Assembly (NCBI RefSeq): GCF_021991635.1
Contig: NZ_JAFFJA010000003.1
Span: 62,001 to 126,000 of the forward strand
Source of the DNA: Tepidanaerobacter sp. GT38
GTDB lineage: Bacteria > Bacillota > Thermosediminibacteria > Thermosediminibacterales > Tepidanaerobacteraceae
Direction of reading: 5' to 3'
DNA length: 64,000 nt
Under the pieces are notes generated by a model that had not been told where the DNA came from, did not search any database, and was given only the letters and a program-made list of their open reading frames with translations. The position numbers and the translations under genes are program-made. Numbering within the stretch: position 1 is the first letter of the stretch; every line of letters begins with the position of its first letter. This document shows, piece by piece, positions 27,164 through 35,677 of this stretch.

Positions 27164-27169
27164 ATTATA
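27164..27169 (-). promoter_or_regulatory. Extended -10 promoter of mod-res
   Basis: Minus-strand TGC-TATAAT, 88 bases upstream of mod and after the csrA terminator. No convincing -35 at the normal spacing, as is common for extended -10 elements. Confidence 0.5.
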
Positions 27170-27194
27170 GCATAGGTGAGTTTTTAAGGACAGC

Positions 27195-27228
27195 AAAAAC
27201 CGCAGGTCTTTTATATATTCTGCGGTTT
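27195..27228 (-). terminator. Terminator after csrA
   Basis: AAACCGCAG / CTGCGGTTT stem with a 14-base loop and TTTTT on the minus strand, 26 bases after csrA. It ends the flgM-to-csrA operon and marks the left border of the interruption. Confidence 0.8.
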
Positions 27229-27253
27229 ATATAAGACAATATATTGATTTTGC

Positions 27254-27475
27254 CTAAAACAATTCAAAAAGCTTATCCACGGCATCTCTTGTGACATCAA
27301 TTGCCTTTTTGTTCTCCTGACTGATATCTTCGTAAAGTTCCAGTCTTAAAACTTTAGTAGCCTTAGGAGCTTCGATGCCAATTTTAACCCGATCTCCCTC
27401 AATTTCAAAAACCTTTATAATAATATCATTTCCGATAACAATGCCTTCTCCGGTCTTTCTTGTAAGCACTAACAA
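27254..27475 (-). CDS. csrA: Carbon storage/translational regulator CsrA
   Basis: A dimeric RNA-binding repressor that binds GGA-loop hairpins, typically over ribosome sites. The protein begins MLVLTRKTGEGIVIG only if the TTG at 27475 is the start; the longer frame starts with GTG at 27484, three codons upstream. The TTG is preferred by family homology and has GGCGG at suitable spacing. The C-terminus is longer than that of Enterobacterial CsrA, as in Firmicutes. It overlaps the end of fliW by seven bases. Its expected target is the hag leader at about 6472-6540, antagonised by FliW. Confidence 0.93.
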   Translation of the reverse strand: MLVLTRKTGEGIVIGNDIIIKVFEIEGDRVKIGIEAPKATKVLRLELYEDISQENKKAIDVTRDAVDKLFELF

Positions 27476-27897
27476 GATTCGCACCGCCTATCTGAACAGG
27501 CTTTTTTTAGTTGCAAAGGTTCCCGTATATTGTACTCAGGATTGTCCACAATGAATTGATCAGCTAAGCGCAAATCCGGGTTTATAATAATGGGCGCCTT
27601 GAGATTTATAGTAATATCTTTTGTACGTGCCCTAATTGTCAACACGCAAAGCACCAGAGCTTCTTCAGGCGATTTGATATGCAATTGGAGAAGATTTTCC
27701 CGGGAAATGTTGGGAGTATAGTTTGGAAAAAAATGATACGGATTAGTTACAGGTAAGGCTACTTCAGGTTCGTCGACAGCTTCAAGCCATTTGACAACAT
27801 CGGTGCCGGGATGGTCAAGGAGTACATAACTTTTATACTGCTCGAGCCCCAATATGCCGTTAGTAAAGGTGATGATTTTTTTATCCGCTGTGGTCAT
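27469..27897 (-). CDS. fliW: Flagellar assembly factor FliW
   Basis: Binds CsrA and sequesters it from hag mRNA; free flagellin in turn binds FliW and so turns off its own translation. The 142-residue protein has the family core (FTNGILGLEQYKSYVLLDHP, VTNPYHFFPNY, NLKAPIIINPDLRLADQFI). The ATG at 27897 is preferred to the TTG at 27909. It is followed, with a seven-base overlap, by csrA, the arrangement that keeps the two proteins stoichiometric. Confidence 0.95.
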   Translation of the reverse strand: MTTADKKIITFTNGILGLEQYKSYVLLDHPGTDVVKWLEAVDEPEVALPVTNPYHFFPNYTPNISRENLLQLHIKSPEEALVLCVLTIRARTKDITINLKAPIIINPDLRLADQFIVDNPEYNIREPLQLKKACSDRRCESC

Positions 27898-27912
27898 GAT
27901 AATATACAACTC

Positions 27913-28494
27913 CTATGCTAGTTTATCTATATTTTTGCCTCTAGGCACCGCTTCTATGTTTATATATGGATTTTGCTCCATATATATGTCCACCTTTGCC
28001 CTTTCATAATCTAAAGTAACAGGTTTTTTCGAAACGTCTACTTTTACGCTGCCTAATAGAAAATTTATATCTGCTCTGCCCATCTTAAAGGTGATTTTAG
28101 GAGGTGTTTTAGGTGCCGCCACCACGTTAACTTCAGGTGGCTCAGGAAAGGATTCCCCTTCAATTATGTCGCCAATGGTCACACCTTTTTCTATGGCTCC
28201 TAAAGCGTCACCGCCGGCAGCTTTACTGCCTAGATATTCAATGACATACTGTTTGGCCTCACTGTACCACATGGAAGACGCTGTAAAAATATCAGGCTGT
28301 CCTATTTCCGCCCTACAGTGGGACAAATCTATGTCATCGACTATGGGAAAAGTATTGGAGACTTCGACCTCCGGTAATTCCGTATTTACTTCAAAACCCT
28401 CTTGGATGTTCATATTAGGGTCCACATAGCCTTTGTAAGTATTGATTCCTATGCTGCCAAAACCATATTCAATGTGAAGATCATAAATGAGCAT
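27913..28494 (-). CDS. DUF6470 family protein (YviE-like)
   Basis: A 193-residue protein in the position of Bacillus yviE, between flgL and fliW. The C-terminal segment IEYGFGSIGI is repeated at the N-terminus, and beta-rich segments end with KVDIYMEQNPYINIEAVPRG. The function is unknown, though conserved linkage with flagellar genes suggests an assembly role. It lies 29 bases after flgL and 15 bases before fliW. Confidence 0.8.
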   Translation of the reverse strand: MLIYDLHIEYGFGSIGINTYKGYVDPNMNIQEGFEVNTELPEVEVSNTFPIVDDIDLSHCRAEIGQPDIFTASSMWYSEAKQYVIEYLGSKAAGGDALGAIEKGVTIGDIIEGESFPEPPEVNVVAAPKTPPKITFKMGRADINFLLGSVKVDVSKKPVTLDYERAKVDIYMEQNPYINIEAVPRGKNIDKLA

Positions 28495-28523
28495 ATAAGA
28501 GGCCCCCTAAAATCCTGGAAAAA

Positions 28524-29456
28524 TTATCTTAAAAAGTCTACCAGTGTAGGCTGTATTATTCTTGCTCCCACAGAAAGAGAGGCTCTGTATATACTTTCTT
28601 CCATTTTCAGTTCCGTTATCATTTTGGCCAGGTCAATTCCCTCTGTATCGTTGAGCAGTTCTAAGTAGTCAATTTCATTGGCATCAAGTCTTGCAACAGT
28701 GGCTTCCAAGCGGTTGGTGCGGGCGCCTATCTGGGCTCTGTATTTTAAAACAATGCCCAGGGAGTTTTTTATGTCTTCCAAAATACCCCCTGAGATAGCT
28801 TCACTATCGTCTTTTTCAAGGGCCACCTCAAGTGCTTCCACTGCCTTAAAAATATCTTCAAATACTTCGGGGCCAATCAGGTTTATGGGTATTTGCTCTG
28901 AATGACCAAGATTGTAATCTATAAAATCATCATCATCAATTTTTCTACCGCTATCCTCAATTTCAGGATTCAATTTTATAACTTTTTTTAGTTTTCCATC
29001 AATCTCCTCTTCTACTATATCAAAAGGCGGTTTATCTGTAATATACCCACCAAATATGTATCTGTTGACACTCGTTGAGTTTGCCTCTTGAAGAAGCTGG
29101 TCTTTTAATTCTCTGACTTCATATAGTATCTTCTCCCGTTCATCAGCAGTTAGCGTACCATTGGCAGCTTGAACGGTAAGTTCGTTTATTCTCTGAAGTC
29201 TGTCTCCAACATTGGTCAGGGCTGTTTCAGTATCCTTCATCCATGTTAGAGCGTCTTTGGCATTGCTGTTGTACTGCTCTAGGGCGCTGAGCTGACGGCG
29301 AAGTTTTAAGGCCAAGGCTGCTCCCACCGGATCATCTGAAGGCCGCCGTATTTTTCTTCGAGCAGCAATCATATCGTTTATATCTCCTAGACGCTTTAGG
29401 TTTTGTGTCAGGTTTCTATTGAAGTTTTCTATTATCATGGATTGAGTTATTCTCAC
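28524..29456 (-). CDS. flgL: Flagellar hook-associated protein 3, FlgL
   Basis: The second hook-filament junction protein, a flagellin homologue. It has 310 residues with flagellin-like N- and C-terminal helices (MRITQSMIIENFNRNLTQNL at the start, LNDTEGIDLAKMITELKMEE near the end). A central region of about 100 residues is the variable D2-like part. It follows flgK by nine bases. Confidence 0.95.
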   Translation of the reverse strand: MRITQSMIIENFNRNLTQNLKRLGDINDMIAARRKIRRPSDDPVGAALALKLRRQLSALEQYNSNAKDALTWMKDTETALTNVGDRLQRINELTVQAANGTLTADEREKILYEVRELKDQLLQEANSTSVNRYIFGGYITDKPPFDIVEEEIDGKLKKVIKLNPEIEDSGRKIDDDDFIDYNLGHSEQIPINLIGPEVFEDIFKAVEALEVALEKDDSEAISGGILEDIKNSLGIVLKYRAQIGARTNRLEATVARLDANEIDYLELLNDTEGIDLAKMITELKMEESIYRASLSVGARIIQPTLVDFLR

Positions 29457-29465
29457 GATCTATCC

Positions 29466-30851
29466 CTACCTTCCGGTTATGCCCATGCGGTTAATTATGG
29501 TGTTTAACATCTCATCAACGGTAGTAACCATGCGGCTGGCTGCATTAAATCCATGGAGGTACTGAATCATCTTGGTCATCTCTTCATCTAAGGAGACACT
29601 GGAGGTCATCTTACGGCGCTCGTCCAGCTGGCTCACCATAAAGGCCTGACTGTCGGCAGCACGAGTAGCCTCCTGGGAGTCTACCCCAATTTTTGAAATG
29701 AGAGCACCGTAGTATTCGTCAATGGTGCAATCTCTTCCATCTATTTCAAAAATTTGGTTCCTCAAAGCTGCTAACTTTAAAGCTATCCGGTTATCTCCTG
29801 GGATTTTGGCTTGATCTTCTGCTGCGGCTATTTTGGATGGATTTTGAACAATCTGGGGATTGACTTTTAGTCTGCCAAATTCATATTGGAAGAAATTTAT
29901 CCCTTCCACGCCATTTAAGTCATAACCTGAACGATGAATTTTGTTAAATTCCTGGGCAAATTTTTTAGTGAAATTATGCAAGGTGTCTATGTAATTTTTT
30001 AGTTTGTCATCCCGCAAGTCTAAAAGCCCTTTTAACTCTCCTTTTAATACTCTTAACTCAGAACCGTATTCTTTCCATGTGATTTTTCCATCTGCAACGG
30101 AAGTATCGAATTCCATTGTGGCACTTTCAGTGCCCTTGACTAAAATAGCGCCACCTACATTTACGGTGAATAATCCGTTTTCATCTACATATGATTCAAA
30201 CTGCACCAGATTTGACAGTTCATCTAATAAAAGGTCTCTTTTGTCCATAAGGTCAGCAGCAGAAGCTCCGCCGATTTGGGTCTGCTGTATTTGCATGTTT
30301 AGCTGGGCTATTTGGTTTGCAATACTGTTTATGTTATTTACCTGTACTGATATTCTGTAATTGATGTCATTTATTATGTCATTTAACTGGGTAAAAGCAT
30401 GGTTTATAGTATTTGCTAAGGTAATACCTCTTTCTTTCACCGTTTCCCGGGCTTCTTGGGAAGAAGGATCCTTTGATAAGGTCTCAACGCTCTTCCAAAA
30501 TTCATTTAAAACTGAAGATATGCCAATATCTGAAGGCTCATTGAAAACAGCTTCCACTTGTTTTAGAATACTGCTTTCTATATTCCACTGACCAAGGGAA
30601 GAGTTTTCATTTCTATATTGTCTATCAGTAAATTCATCTCGAATACGATTTATGTCAGATATCTTTACGCCAGTGCCCATCTGGTAGTTGGCACCGAAAC
30701 CATAAGCTGAATATGTGGACTCTAAAATCACCCGCTGACGGGAGTATCCAGGGGTATTGGCATTTGATATGTTATGGGATACGGTTTGTTGAGCCATTTG
30801 ACTTGCAAAAAGTGCCTTCTTTGCAATTTCTATTCCTAGAAAACTTGACAA
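29466..30851 (-). CDS. flgK: Flagellar hook-associated protein 1, FlgK
   Basis: The first hook-filament junction protein. It has 461 residues with the rod/hook-type N-terminus (ANTPGYSRQRVILES following an SSFLGIEIAKKALFASQ start) and the C-terminal YLHGFNAASRMVTTVDEMLN motif. Its length matches Firmicute FlgK. It lies downstream of flgN, its export chaperone. Confidence 0.95.
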   Translation of the reverse strand: MSSFLGIEIAKKALFASQMAQQTVSHNISNANTPGYSRQRVILESTYSAYGFGANYQMGTGVKISDINRIRDEFTDRQYRNENSSLGQWNIESSILKQVEAVFNEPSDIGISSVLNEFWKSVETLSKDPSSQEARETVKERGITLANTINHAFTQLNDIINDINYRISVQVNNINSIANQIAQLNMQIQQTQIGGASAADLMDKRDLLLDELSNLVQFESYVDENGLFTVNVGGAILVKGTESATMEFDTSVADGKITWKEYGSELRVLKGELKGLLDLRDDKLKNYIDTLHNFTKKFAQEFNKIHRSGYDLNGVEGINFFQYEFGRLKVNPQIVQNPSKIAAAEDQAKIPGDNRIALKLAALRNQIFEIDGRDCTIDEYYGALISKIGVDSQEATRAADSQAFMVSQLDERRKMTSSVSLDEEMTKMIQYLHGFNAASRMVTTVDEMLNTIINRMGITGR

Positions 30852-30865
30852 TATATTTCACCACC

Positions 30866-31369
30866 TCATGCCTGCTTATCAATAAAGTGAAATGCTTCAT
30901 CCTTGGCATTTGCACCATCTGCACCGTAGTTTGCCTTACTTGACCTGGTTTCCGTCAATAAATTTATTGAAAAATTAATGTAATCTAAGGCATTTTTAAT
31001 GAGTTTTTCATTTCTCCGATTTTGTTCTTCAATTTTCAGTAAGACATCTTTTAGCCCATCGTAAATAGCAGCAAAAGTTTTTGCTTCTTTCTCTTCTAAA
31101 ATGGATTTGAGAAAATCCCCTTTTATTTCAGAGGCATCTTTATTGTGCAACTTGGCAATCTGCTTTACTAAGTCAAATCTTTCTTCTTCCAGCTTGCCCA
31201 ATTTTAAAATGAGGTTCTGCTCTTTTTCTGTTATTTCGCTGAGCTTTTTGATATCGCCATTTACAAGGACATCAGTTTTTTCCTCGCCCAAATTAAATAA
31301 TTTCTTATATGCTTCAAGTTGTTCTTGCATTACTTCTATTAGAACGGGTGTAATTTCCCTATTTCTCAC
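30866..31369 (-). CDS. flgN: FlgN family flagellar export chaperone
   Basis: A 167-residue helical protein between flgM and flgK, in the place of Bacillus yvyG. The body is coiled coil (KLGKLEEERFDLVKQIAKLH) and the length is typical. FlgN chaperones the hook-junction proteins FlgK and FlgL for export. Confidence 0.88.
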   Translation of the reverse strand: MRNREITPVLIEVMQEQLEAYKKLFNLGEEKTDVLVNGDIKKLSEITEKEQNLILKLGKLEEERFDLVKQIAKLHNKDASEIKGDFLKSILEEKEAKTFAAIYDGLKDVLLKIEEQNRRNEKLIKNALDYINFSINLLTETRSSKANYGADGANAKDEAFHFIDKQA

Positions 31370-31385
31370 TTTTAGGCCCCCTAAA

Positions 31386-31679
31386 TTATATTAGCTTATC
31401 TGCAAAAATTTCTTCTACGATTTTATCTGCCACCAGTTTTCCGTCAATGTTATATGTTCCGGCTTTTATTTTGGCTTTTAATTCCTCTACTTTTTCAGTT
31501 CTTATATCTTCCACTTGAGAAGCCAATTTAATGGCATGGGCTATTTCACGTACTTCAGCAGATAAATTTACCTCATCAGTATATGTTGGAGCTTTTTTAT
31601 CTAATTTAGCTTTTGAATGCTCTGAGCTTTTTAGGTAGGCCCTCATTATTCCGTCCAGCTGAGCCCTAGAAATATTCAT
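31386..31679 (-). CDS. flgM: Anti-sigma-28 factor FlgM
   Basis: Binds and inhibits sigma-28 (sigma-D) until the hook is complete, then is exported or degraded. The 97-residue protein has the FlgM C-terminal signature (VREIAHAIKLASQVEDIRTE, then KIKAGTYNIDGKLVADKI) that wraps sigma-28. A sigma-D-like promoter lies about 37 bases upstream of the ATG, giving the usual negative-feedback loop. Confidence 0.95.
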   Translation of the reverse strand: MNISRAQLDGIMRAYLKSSEHSKAKLDKKAPTYTDEVNLSAEVREIAHAIKLASQVEDIRTEKVEELKAKIKAGTYNIDGKLVADKIVEEIFADKLI

Positions 31680-31715
31680 GCAAAATGCCCCCTCTTAGAA
31701 ACCTTGCTACATATT

Positions 31716-31742
31716 ATATCGAACTATACTAGAGTATTTATA
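31716..31742 (-). promoter_or_regulatory. Candidate sigma-D promoter of flgM
   Basis: Minus strand TATA (31742-31739), a 15-base spacer, and TTCGATAT (31723-31716) resembling GCCGATAA. The -35 is imperfect. An overlapping GATATAAT could also serve sigma-A. Confidence 0.4.
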
Positions 31743-31812
31743 AGCAGCTAAAATATCAATATATGTTATTTAAGTCTGTTTAGCTCTCTATTGCTCTGTA
31801 TTATGGCATTAC

Positions 31813-32223
31813 TTACCTTCTTCTTTCGTCCTTTGAAAATTTTGACAGGTGCAGCTTGCCCTTCATATTTTTATCTACGAACATAGGTTTTTTGTCGGGA
31901 ATCAGATTATTTCTGAGCTTCCTGCTGCACTTTTCACAAAGCCTACCCGTTAAAATAGGTTCTTCGCAAATCTCGCATTTTAATACGATATTAGTATTGT
32001 TGCTTTGCAGCATCAAACGGCCTGCCTTTAGATACTCCAAAATCTTTCTTGCGGAAACGCCCGTGCCCTCTGATACTTCTTCAATGGTAGCCTTAGGATT
32101 ATTATTGATAAATTCTCTAACCTTGTCGAAATCTTCTTCGTCCTTTTTTAAACACTCAGGGCACAGGTTTATATGGTTATAGACAAACAATTTCCCGCAC
32201 ACAGGACAATTCCTGAGTTCCAC
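31813..32223 (-). CDS. yvyF: YvyF-like flagellar operon protein (TIGR03826 family)
   Basis: A 136-residue protein with CPVC/CPEC at residues 8-21 and CEIC/CEKC at about 84-100, two zinc sites, around a central MerR-like helix-turn-helix (KATIEEVSEGTGVSARKILE). It occupies the conserved place between comFC and flgM. The function in flagellar expression is not well defined; DNA binding is plausible. It lies 49 bases downstream of comFC and is probably co-transcribed. Confidence 0.85.
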   Translation of the reverse strand: MELRNCPVCGKLFVYNHINLCPECLKKDEEDFDKVREFINNNPKATIEEVSEGTGVSARKILEYLKAGRLMLQSNNTNIVLKCEICEEPILTGRLCEKCSRKLRNNLIPDKKPMFVDKNMKGKLHLSKFSKDERRR

Positions 32224-32272
32224 TGCATATCACCCCTTTTTATAGTGGTTGTAATAAATCTAATTTTTGTAT

Positions 32273-32995
32273 TTAACCCCTTGCGCAAGTCAATACATAA
32301 ACAGCCTTTGCTCCCGCTTTGACAAGACACTTAGAGCACTCTCCCGATGTTGCTCCAGTTGTATACACATCATCTATTAAGAGCAAAGTTTTGTCCTGGA
32401 TTTTATGAGTGTTTACAGCTTTAAAAGCTCCTTTTAGATTTTCCTTTCGTAAAGTTTTATCAAGTAAGGTCTGATGCTCCGTAGGCTTTATCCTTATCAG
32501 ACCGCAAAAGATGGGAATGCCACTTTGCCTGGATATAACTTTGGATAGCAAGTATGCCTGATTAAACCCCCTCTCCCTTTGCCTTGCGGCATGAAGGGGT
32601 ATGGGGACAATGTAATCAAATATAGGCCACGGAAGCTCTCTTAAAACATCAAACATCAAATTCCCTAAAACTTCTGCTATTTGTGGCTTTCCATGGTATT
32701 TGAATTCATTAATCAGTTGCTTCAGTATGCCTGAATAATGGCCATATGAGCGTGCTTGTACAAAAGCATGATAATCCTCTTGACAGTCCTGGCATATCAT
32801 ATTTTTTCTTTGTATTTGCAAAGGTTTCCCGCATTTATCACATAGGGGTCCACTTAGAGGTATTATCTTATCTCTGCATTGTTGACATAAATGTAGAGAT
32901 GACTCTACAAGCTTTTTACTGCATATAAGACAGTAAGGCTTTTGAGGAAACAAAAGGTTTAAAAACAAATTTGCCACATGGGCACTTTTTATCAT
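32273..32995 (-). CDS. comFC: ComFC family phosphoribosyltransferase-like competence protein
   Basis: A ComFC/GntX family protein of 240 residues. The N-terminus carries four CxxC motifs (CLIC, CQQC, CDKC, CQDC) that bind zinc, and the C-terminus a PRTase motif LLIDDVYTTGATSGEC. In Bacillus it takes part in DNA uptake. Its place next to the flagellar genes is conserved in Firmicutes, but comFA is not in this window. A normal comEC-type context is not seen either, so competence is not established here. Confidence 0.9.
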   Translation of the reverse strand: MIKSAHVANLFLNLLFPQKPYCLICSKKLVESSLHLCQQCRDKIIPLSGPLCDKCGKPLQIQRKNMICQDCQEDYHAFVQARSYGHYSGILKQLINEFKYHGKPQIAEVLGNLMFDVLRELPWPIFDYIVPIPLHAARQRERGFNQAYLLSKVISRQSGIPIFCGLIRIKPTEHQTLLDKTLRKENLKGAFKAVNTHKIQDKTLLLIDDVYTTGATSGECSKCLVKAGAKAVYVLTCARG

Positions 32996-33123
32996 AATAC
33001 CCCCACTGAGTCAGTTTTTTTAAAAACATTAAATTAAATATATAATTCTACAAAGTTTTACCAGATTCCTCCTTTTTTTGATTTATACCGCTCATAATGT
33101 CGAAAATTTTAAAAGACTTTATA

Positions 33124-33167
33124 AAATAGCAATCCCTGTATTCGAATGACTACAGGGATTGCTATTT
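33124..33167 (-). terminator. Terminator after the HMA-protein gene
   Basis: A perfect 16-bp stem (AATAGCAATCCCTGTA and complement) with a ten-base loop and TTTTATA on the minus strand; strong in both directions. It separates the metal cluster from comFC. Confidence 0.85.
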
Positions 33168-33183
33168 AACCCATTGATGCAAC

Positions 33184-33411
33184 CTATTTAACTCTAGATT
33201 TTACAACTTCATAACCTAGTCTTTTTATGGAATCTTCAATTTGGTCAATGGAAATCTTGTCTTCATCGAAATCTAATTTTACTTTGCTTGAATTAAACAT
33301 AATTTTTACCGTATCTTGATCTACGCCACTTAAACCTTTAAGTGCGCTTTCGATTTTTAACATACATGAAGGGCATGTTAAAGTTTCTAACTGTATTGTT
33401 GCCGATTTCAT
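33184..33411 (-). CDS. Heavy-metal-associated (HMA) domain protein
   Basis: A 75-residue ferredoxin-like HMA domain with the metal site TCPSC at residues 12-16. It resembles CopZ-type chaperones or an ATPase N-terminal domain split into a separate gene, which fits the downstream-coded ATPase lacking any HMA domain. It probably delivers metal to, or controls, that pump. Start at ATG 33411 is chosen for AGGAG at nine bases. Confidence 0.88.
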   Translation of the reverse strand: MKSATIQLETLTCPSCMLKIESALKGLSGVDQDTVKIMFNSSKVKLDFDEDKISIDQIEDSIKRLGYEVVKSRVK

Positions 33412-33471
33412 AATTATCATCTCCTGTCTTAAATTTATTTTTGCGATTGCCTTTTCGCTTTGTGTATAAAA

Positions 33472-35322
33472 TTATCTTAGGCGATAGCCTAATAACCTCA
33501 TACCGTTTAAGATAACAGCCAAGATACTTGCTTCATGTACCAGCATGCCGATTGACATATTTACCCAATCGCCAAACAATAAACCTGCAAGTAACACCAG
33601 AACTACACCTAGAGCAATTGCAATGTTTTGTTTCATATTCCTGGCAGTGGCTTTTGCTAGCCCCAGCGCATGGGGCAAACGACCAAAATCCGAATTCATC
33701 AGTACAACATCTGATGTTTCAATGGCTACGTCTGTACCCCCGCCCATAGCTATGCCAATATTTGCTAAGGCCAGTGAAGGACTGTCATTTACTCCATCTC
33801 CAACAAAAGCTACAGTTTTACCCTCCTCTATTAACTTTTTGATATACGCTGCTTTATCTTCAGGCAGCATGTTACCATAGGCCTCAGTCAAACCTAATTC
33901 GCGGCTGACCGCATCAACAGTCCCTTGGTTGTCACCAGAAAGCATTATTAAGTTCTTTACTCCTAATTTCTTAAGCTTTTGTAGGTCTTCTTTTACGCCT
34001 GGCCGTATTCGATCGCGAACCCCCATCAATATTTTCAATTCTCCGTCAACAGAAGTTAAGACAAGGGAGTTGCCATGTTTTTCAAAGCGCTCTATATCGG
34101 CTTTAGCATTTTCGTCTATCTTGACATTTTCTCTTGCCATTAAGGCAGCATTGCCTACAGCTACTCTGTGGCCTCCTACATTTGCTACGATTCCTTCACC
34201 CTTTACAACTTCTGTATTTTCAACTGGGAAGATTTTAGTTTCGCCTATTTGCTCTAATACAGCTTTTGCCAGCGGGTGATCTGATTCCCGTTCAACACTT
34301 GCAAGATAGCTTAATGCCTCATCTATATTTTCGCTATAGTATTTTTTCTCGGTAACCGATGGCTTTCCAACAGTAAGGGTGCCCGTCTTATCAAATACCA
34401 TTGTATCCAATCTGCTAAAATCATTGATCACTTCACTGCCCTTTAGCAGTATGCCATTTCGGGCACCATTTCCTATGCCTGCAACATTGGACACCGGCAC
34501 ACCGATAACTAAAGCTCCGGGACAGCCTAAAACTAAAACGGTAATCGAAAGTTCCACATCTCTTGAAAATAACCATACTATAAATGCTAGAACAAGGACT
34601 GCTGGTGTATAATTTTTTGAGAAGCGGTCTATGAAGCGTTCTACTTCAGATTTTGAGTCTTGGGCTTCCTCCACCAGTTCAATTATTCTGCCAAAAGTCG
34701 TATCTTCCCCTACCCGTTCAGCTACGATTTGAAGAGTTCCATTATCCAAAATTGTGCCTGCAAATACTTTTGAGCCTTTTTCCTTTCTAACAGGAATAGA
34801 TTCACCCGTGATACTTGCTTCATTGACACTGCCTTCACCGGTTAAAACTTTACCATCAACCGGAACTTTGGCACCGGTTTTAATAAGTAAAATATCACCT
34901 ACGTCAACTTCATCAATTTCAACTTCCACAAATTCTCCATCTTCCATTTGTTTTAATGCACTTTCCGGTGCCATTTCCGTCAATTCTTTTATGGCTGAAC
35001 GTGTCTTATTTAACGTGTGCTGCTCTAAATATGCACCGAATAAAAATAAAAATGTAACAACTGCCGATTCTTCATAGTTTTGAATTAAAAAGGCACCGAT
35101 GACTGCAATTGTAACTAGAACATCTATACTCACTACTTTTACTCTCAAAGCCTCATATGCTTGAATGGCAATAGGTGCTGCACCTAAGATGGAAGCAGCA
35201 ATCAAGGCCCAGATAAAGATATCTATATCAGCGACTGCCCATTTACTGATAAAGGCAATAGCTATTAAAATGCCGCTTATCAATGTTATTGAATTTTTAT
35301 TTTTTAATATATAGTTTTGCAC
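33472..35322 (-). CDS. P1B-type metal-transporting ATPase with a CPG membrane motif
   Basis: A 616-residue heavy-metal pump in the cytoplasmic membrane. It has the phosphorylation motif DKTGTLTVGKP, TGES (TGESIPVRKE), the HP motif SDHPLAKAV and GDGVNDSPSLALANIGIAMG. No N-terminal HMA domain is present. The transport site in helix 6 reads CPGALVIGVP: CPG in place of the CPC of copper pumps or SPC of cobalt/iron pumps, so substrate cannot be assigned by the standard motif table. The hemerythrin-like gene upstream hints at iron; the HMA protein downstream is consistent with a soft metal. Confidence 0.93.
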   Translation of the reverse strand: MQNYILKNKNSITLISGILIAIAFISKWAVADIDIFIWALIAASILGAAPIAIQAYEALRVKVVSIDVLVTIAVIGAFLIQNYEESAVVTFLFLFGAYLEQHTLNKTRSAIKELTEMAPESALKQMEDGEFVEVEIDEVDVGDILLIKTGAKVPVDGKVLTGEGSVNEASITGESIPVRKEKGSKVFAGTILDNGTLQIVAERVGEDTTFGRIIELVEEAQDSKSEVERFIDRFSKNYTPAVLVLAFIVWLFSRDVELSITVLVLGCPGALVIGVPVSNVAGIGNGARNGILLKGSEVINDFSRLDTMVFDKTGTLTVGKPSVTEKKYYSENIDEALSYLASVERESDHPLAKAVLEQIGETKIFPVENTEVVKGEGIVANVGGHRVAVGNAALMARENVKIDENAKADIERFEKHGNSLVLTSVDGELKILMGVRDRIRPGVKEDLQKLKKLGVKNLIMLSGDNQGTVDAVSRELGLTEAYGNMLPEDKAAYIKKLIEEGKTVAFVGDGVNDSPSLALANIGIAMGGGTDVAIETSDVVLMNSDFGRLPHALGLAKATARNMKQNIAIALGVVLVLLAGLLFGDWVNMSIGMLVHEASILAVILNGMRLLGYRLR

Positions 35323-35342
35323 TGCAACTACCCCTAATTATA

Positions 35343-35651
35343 TTAATCTTTTTCTTGTTGCTTTTGATAGGCTTTGTCAAGCTCTTTTAACATATTGTAT
35401 ACAGCCTCGTAGGTTTCGCATACACCTTCCGGCACCGTGTAGTTTCCCGTAATTTGGCGCAGTTGTTCAAATTCCTGGTTTAAATCTGGTGTTTCAGATC
35501 CTGCCTCTTTAATCTTGGCACAGATTGCATCAAACAATTTGTGTACATCGTAAAATTCTGGGTGAGCTTTGCCGTGGACTCGTGCTACAATGGGCACAAA
35601 CTGCTCTAATTTTTTAAGGTTTTTCTCCTTTGCTTCTTTAAAGGTTGACAT
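35343..35651 (-). CDS. Hemerythrin-like protein, C-terminal RIC/YtfE-like segment
   Basis: 102 residues. VARVHGKAHPEFYDVHKLFD and a helical tail (VCETYEAVYNMLKELDKAYQ) resemble the end of the di-iron RIC (YtfE/ScdA) proteins that repair iron-sulfur clusters. The His and Glu residues for iron binding are present, but the first half of a full RIC is missing, so it may be a shortened relative. It starts best at ATG 35651 (AAAGGAG upstream), not at 35681. It opens the operon with the ATPase 20 bases downstream. Confidence 0.65.
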   Translation of the reverse strand: MSTFKEAKEKNLKKLEQFVPIVARVHGKAHPEFYDVHKLFDAICAKIKEAGSETPDLNQEFEQLRQITGNYTVPEGVCETYEAVYNMLKELDKAYQKQQEKD

Positions 35652-35677
35652 GGATATGCTCCTTTCTTTTATGTTAT

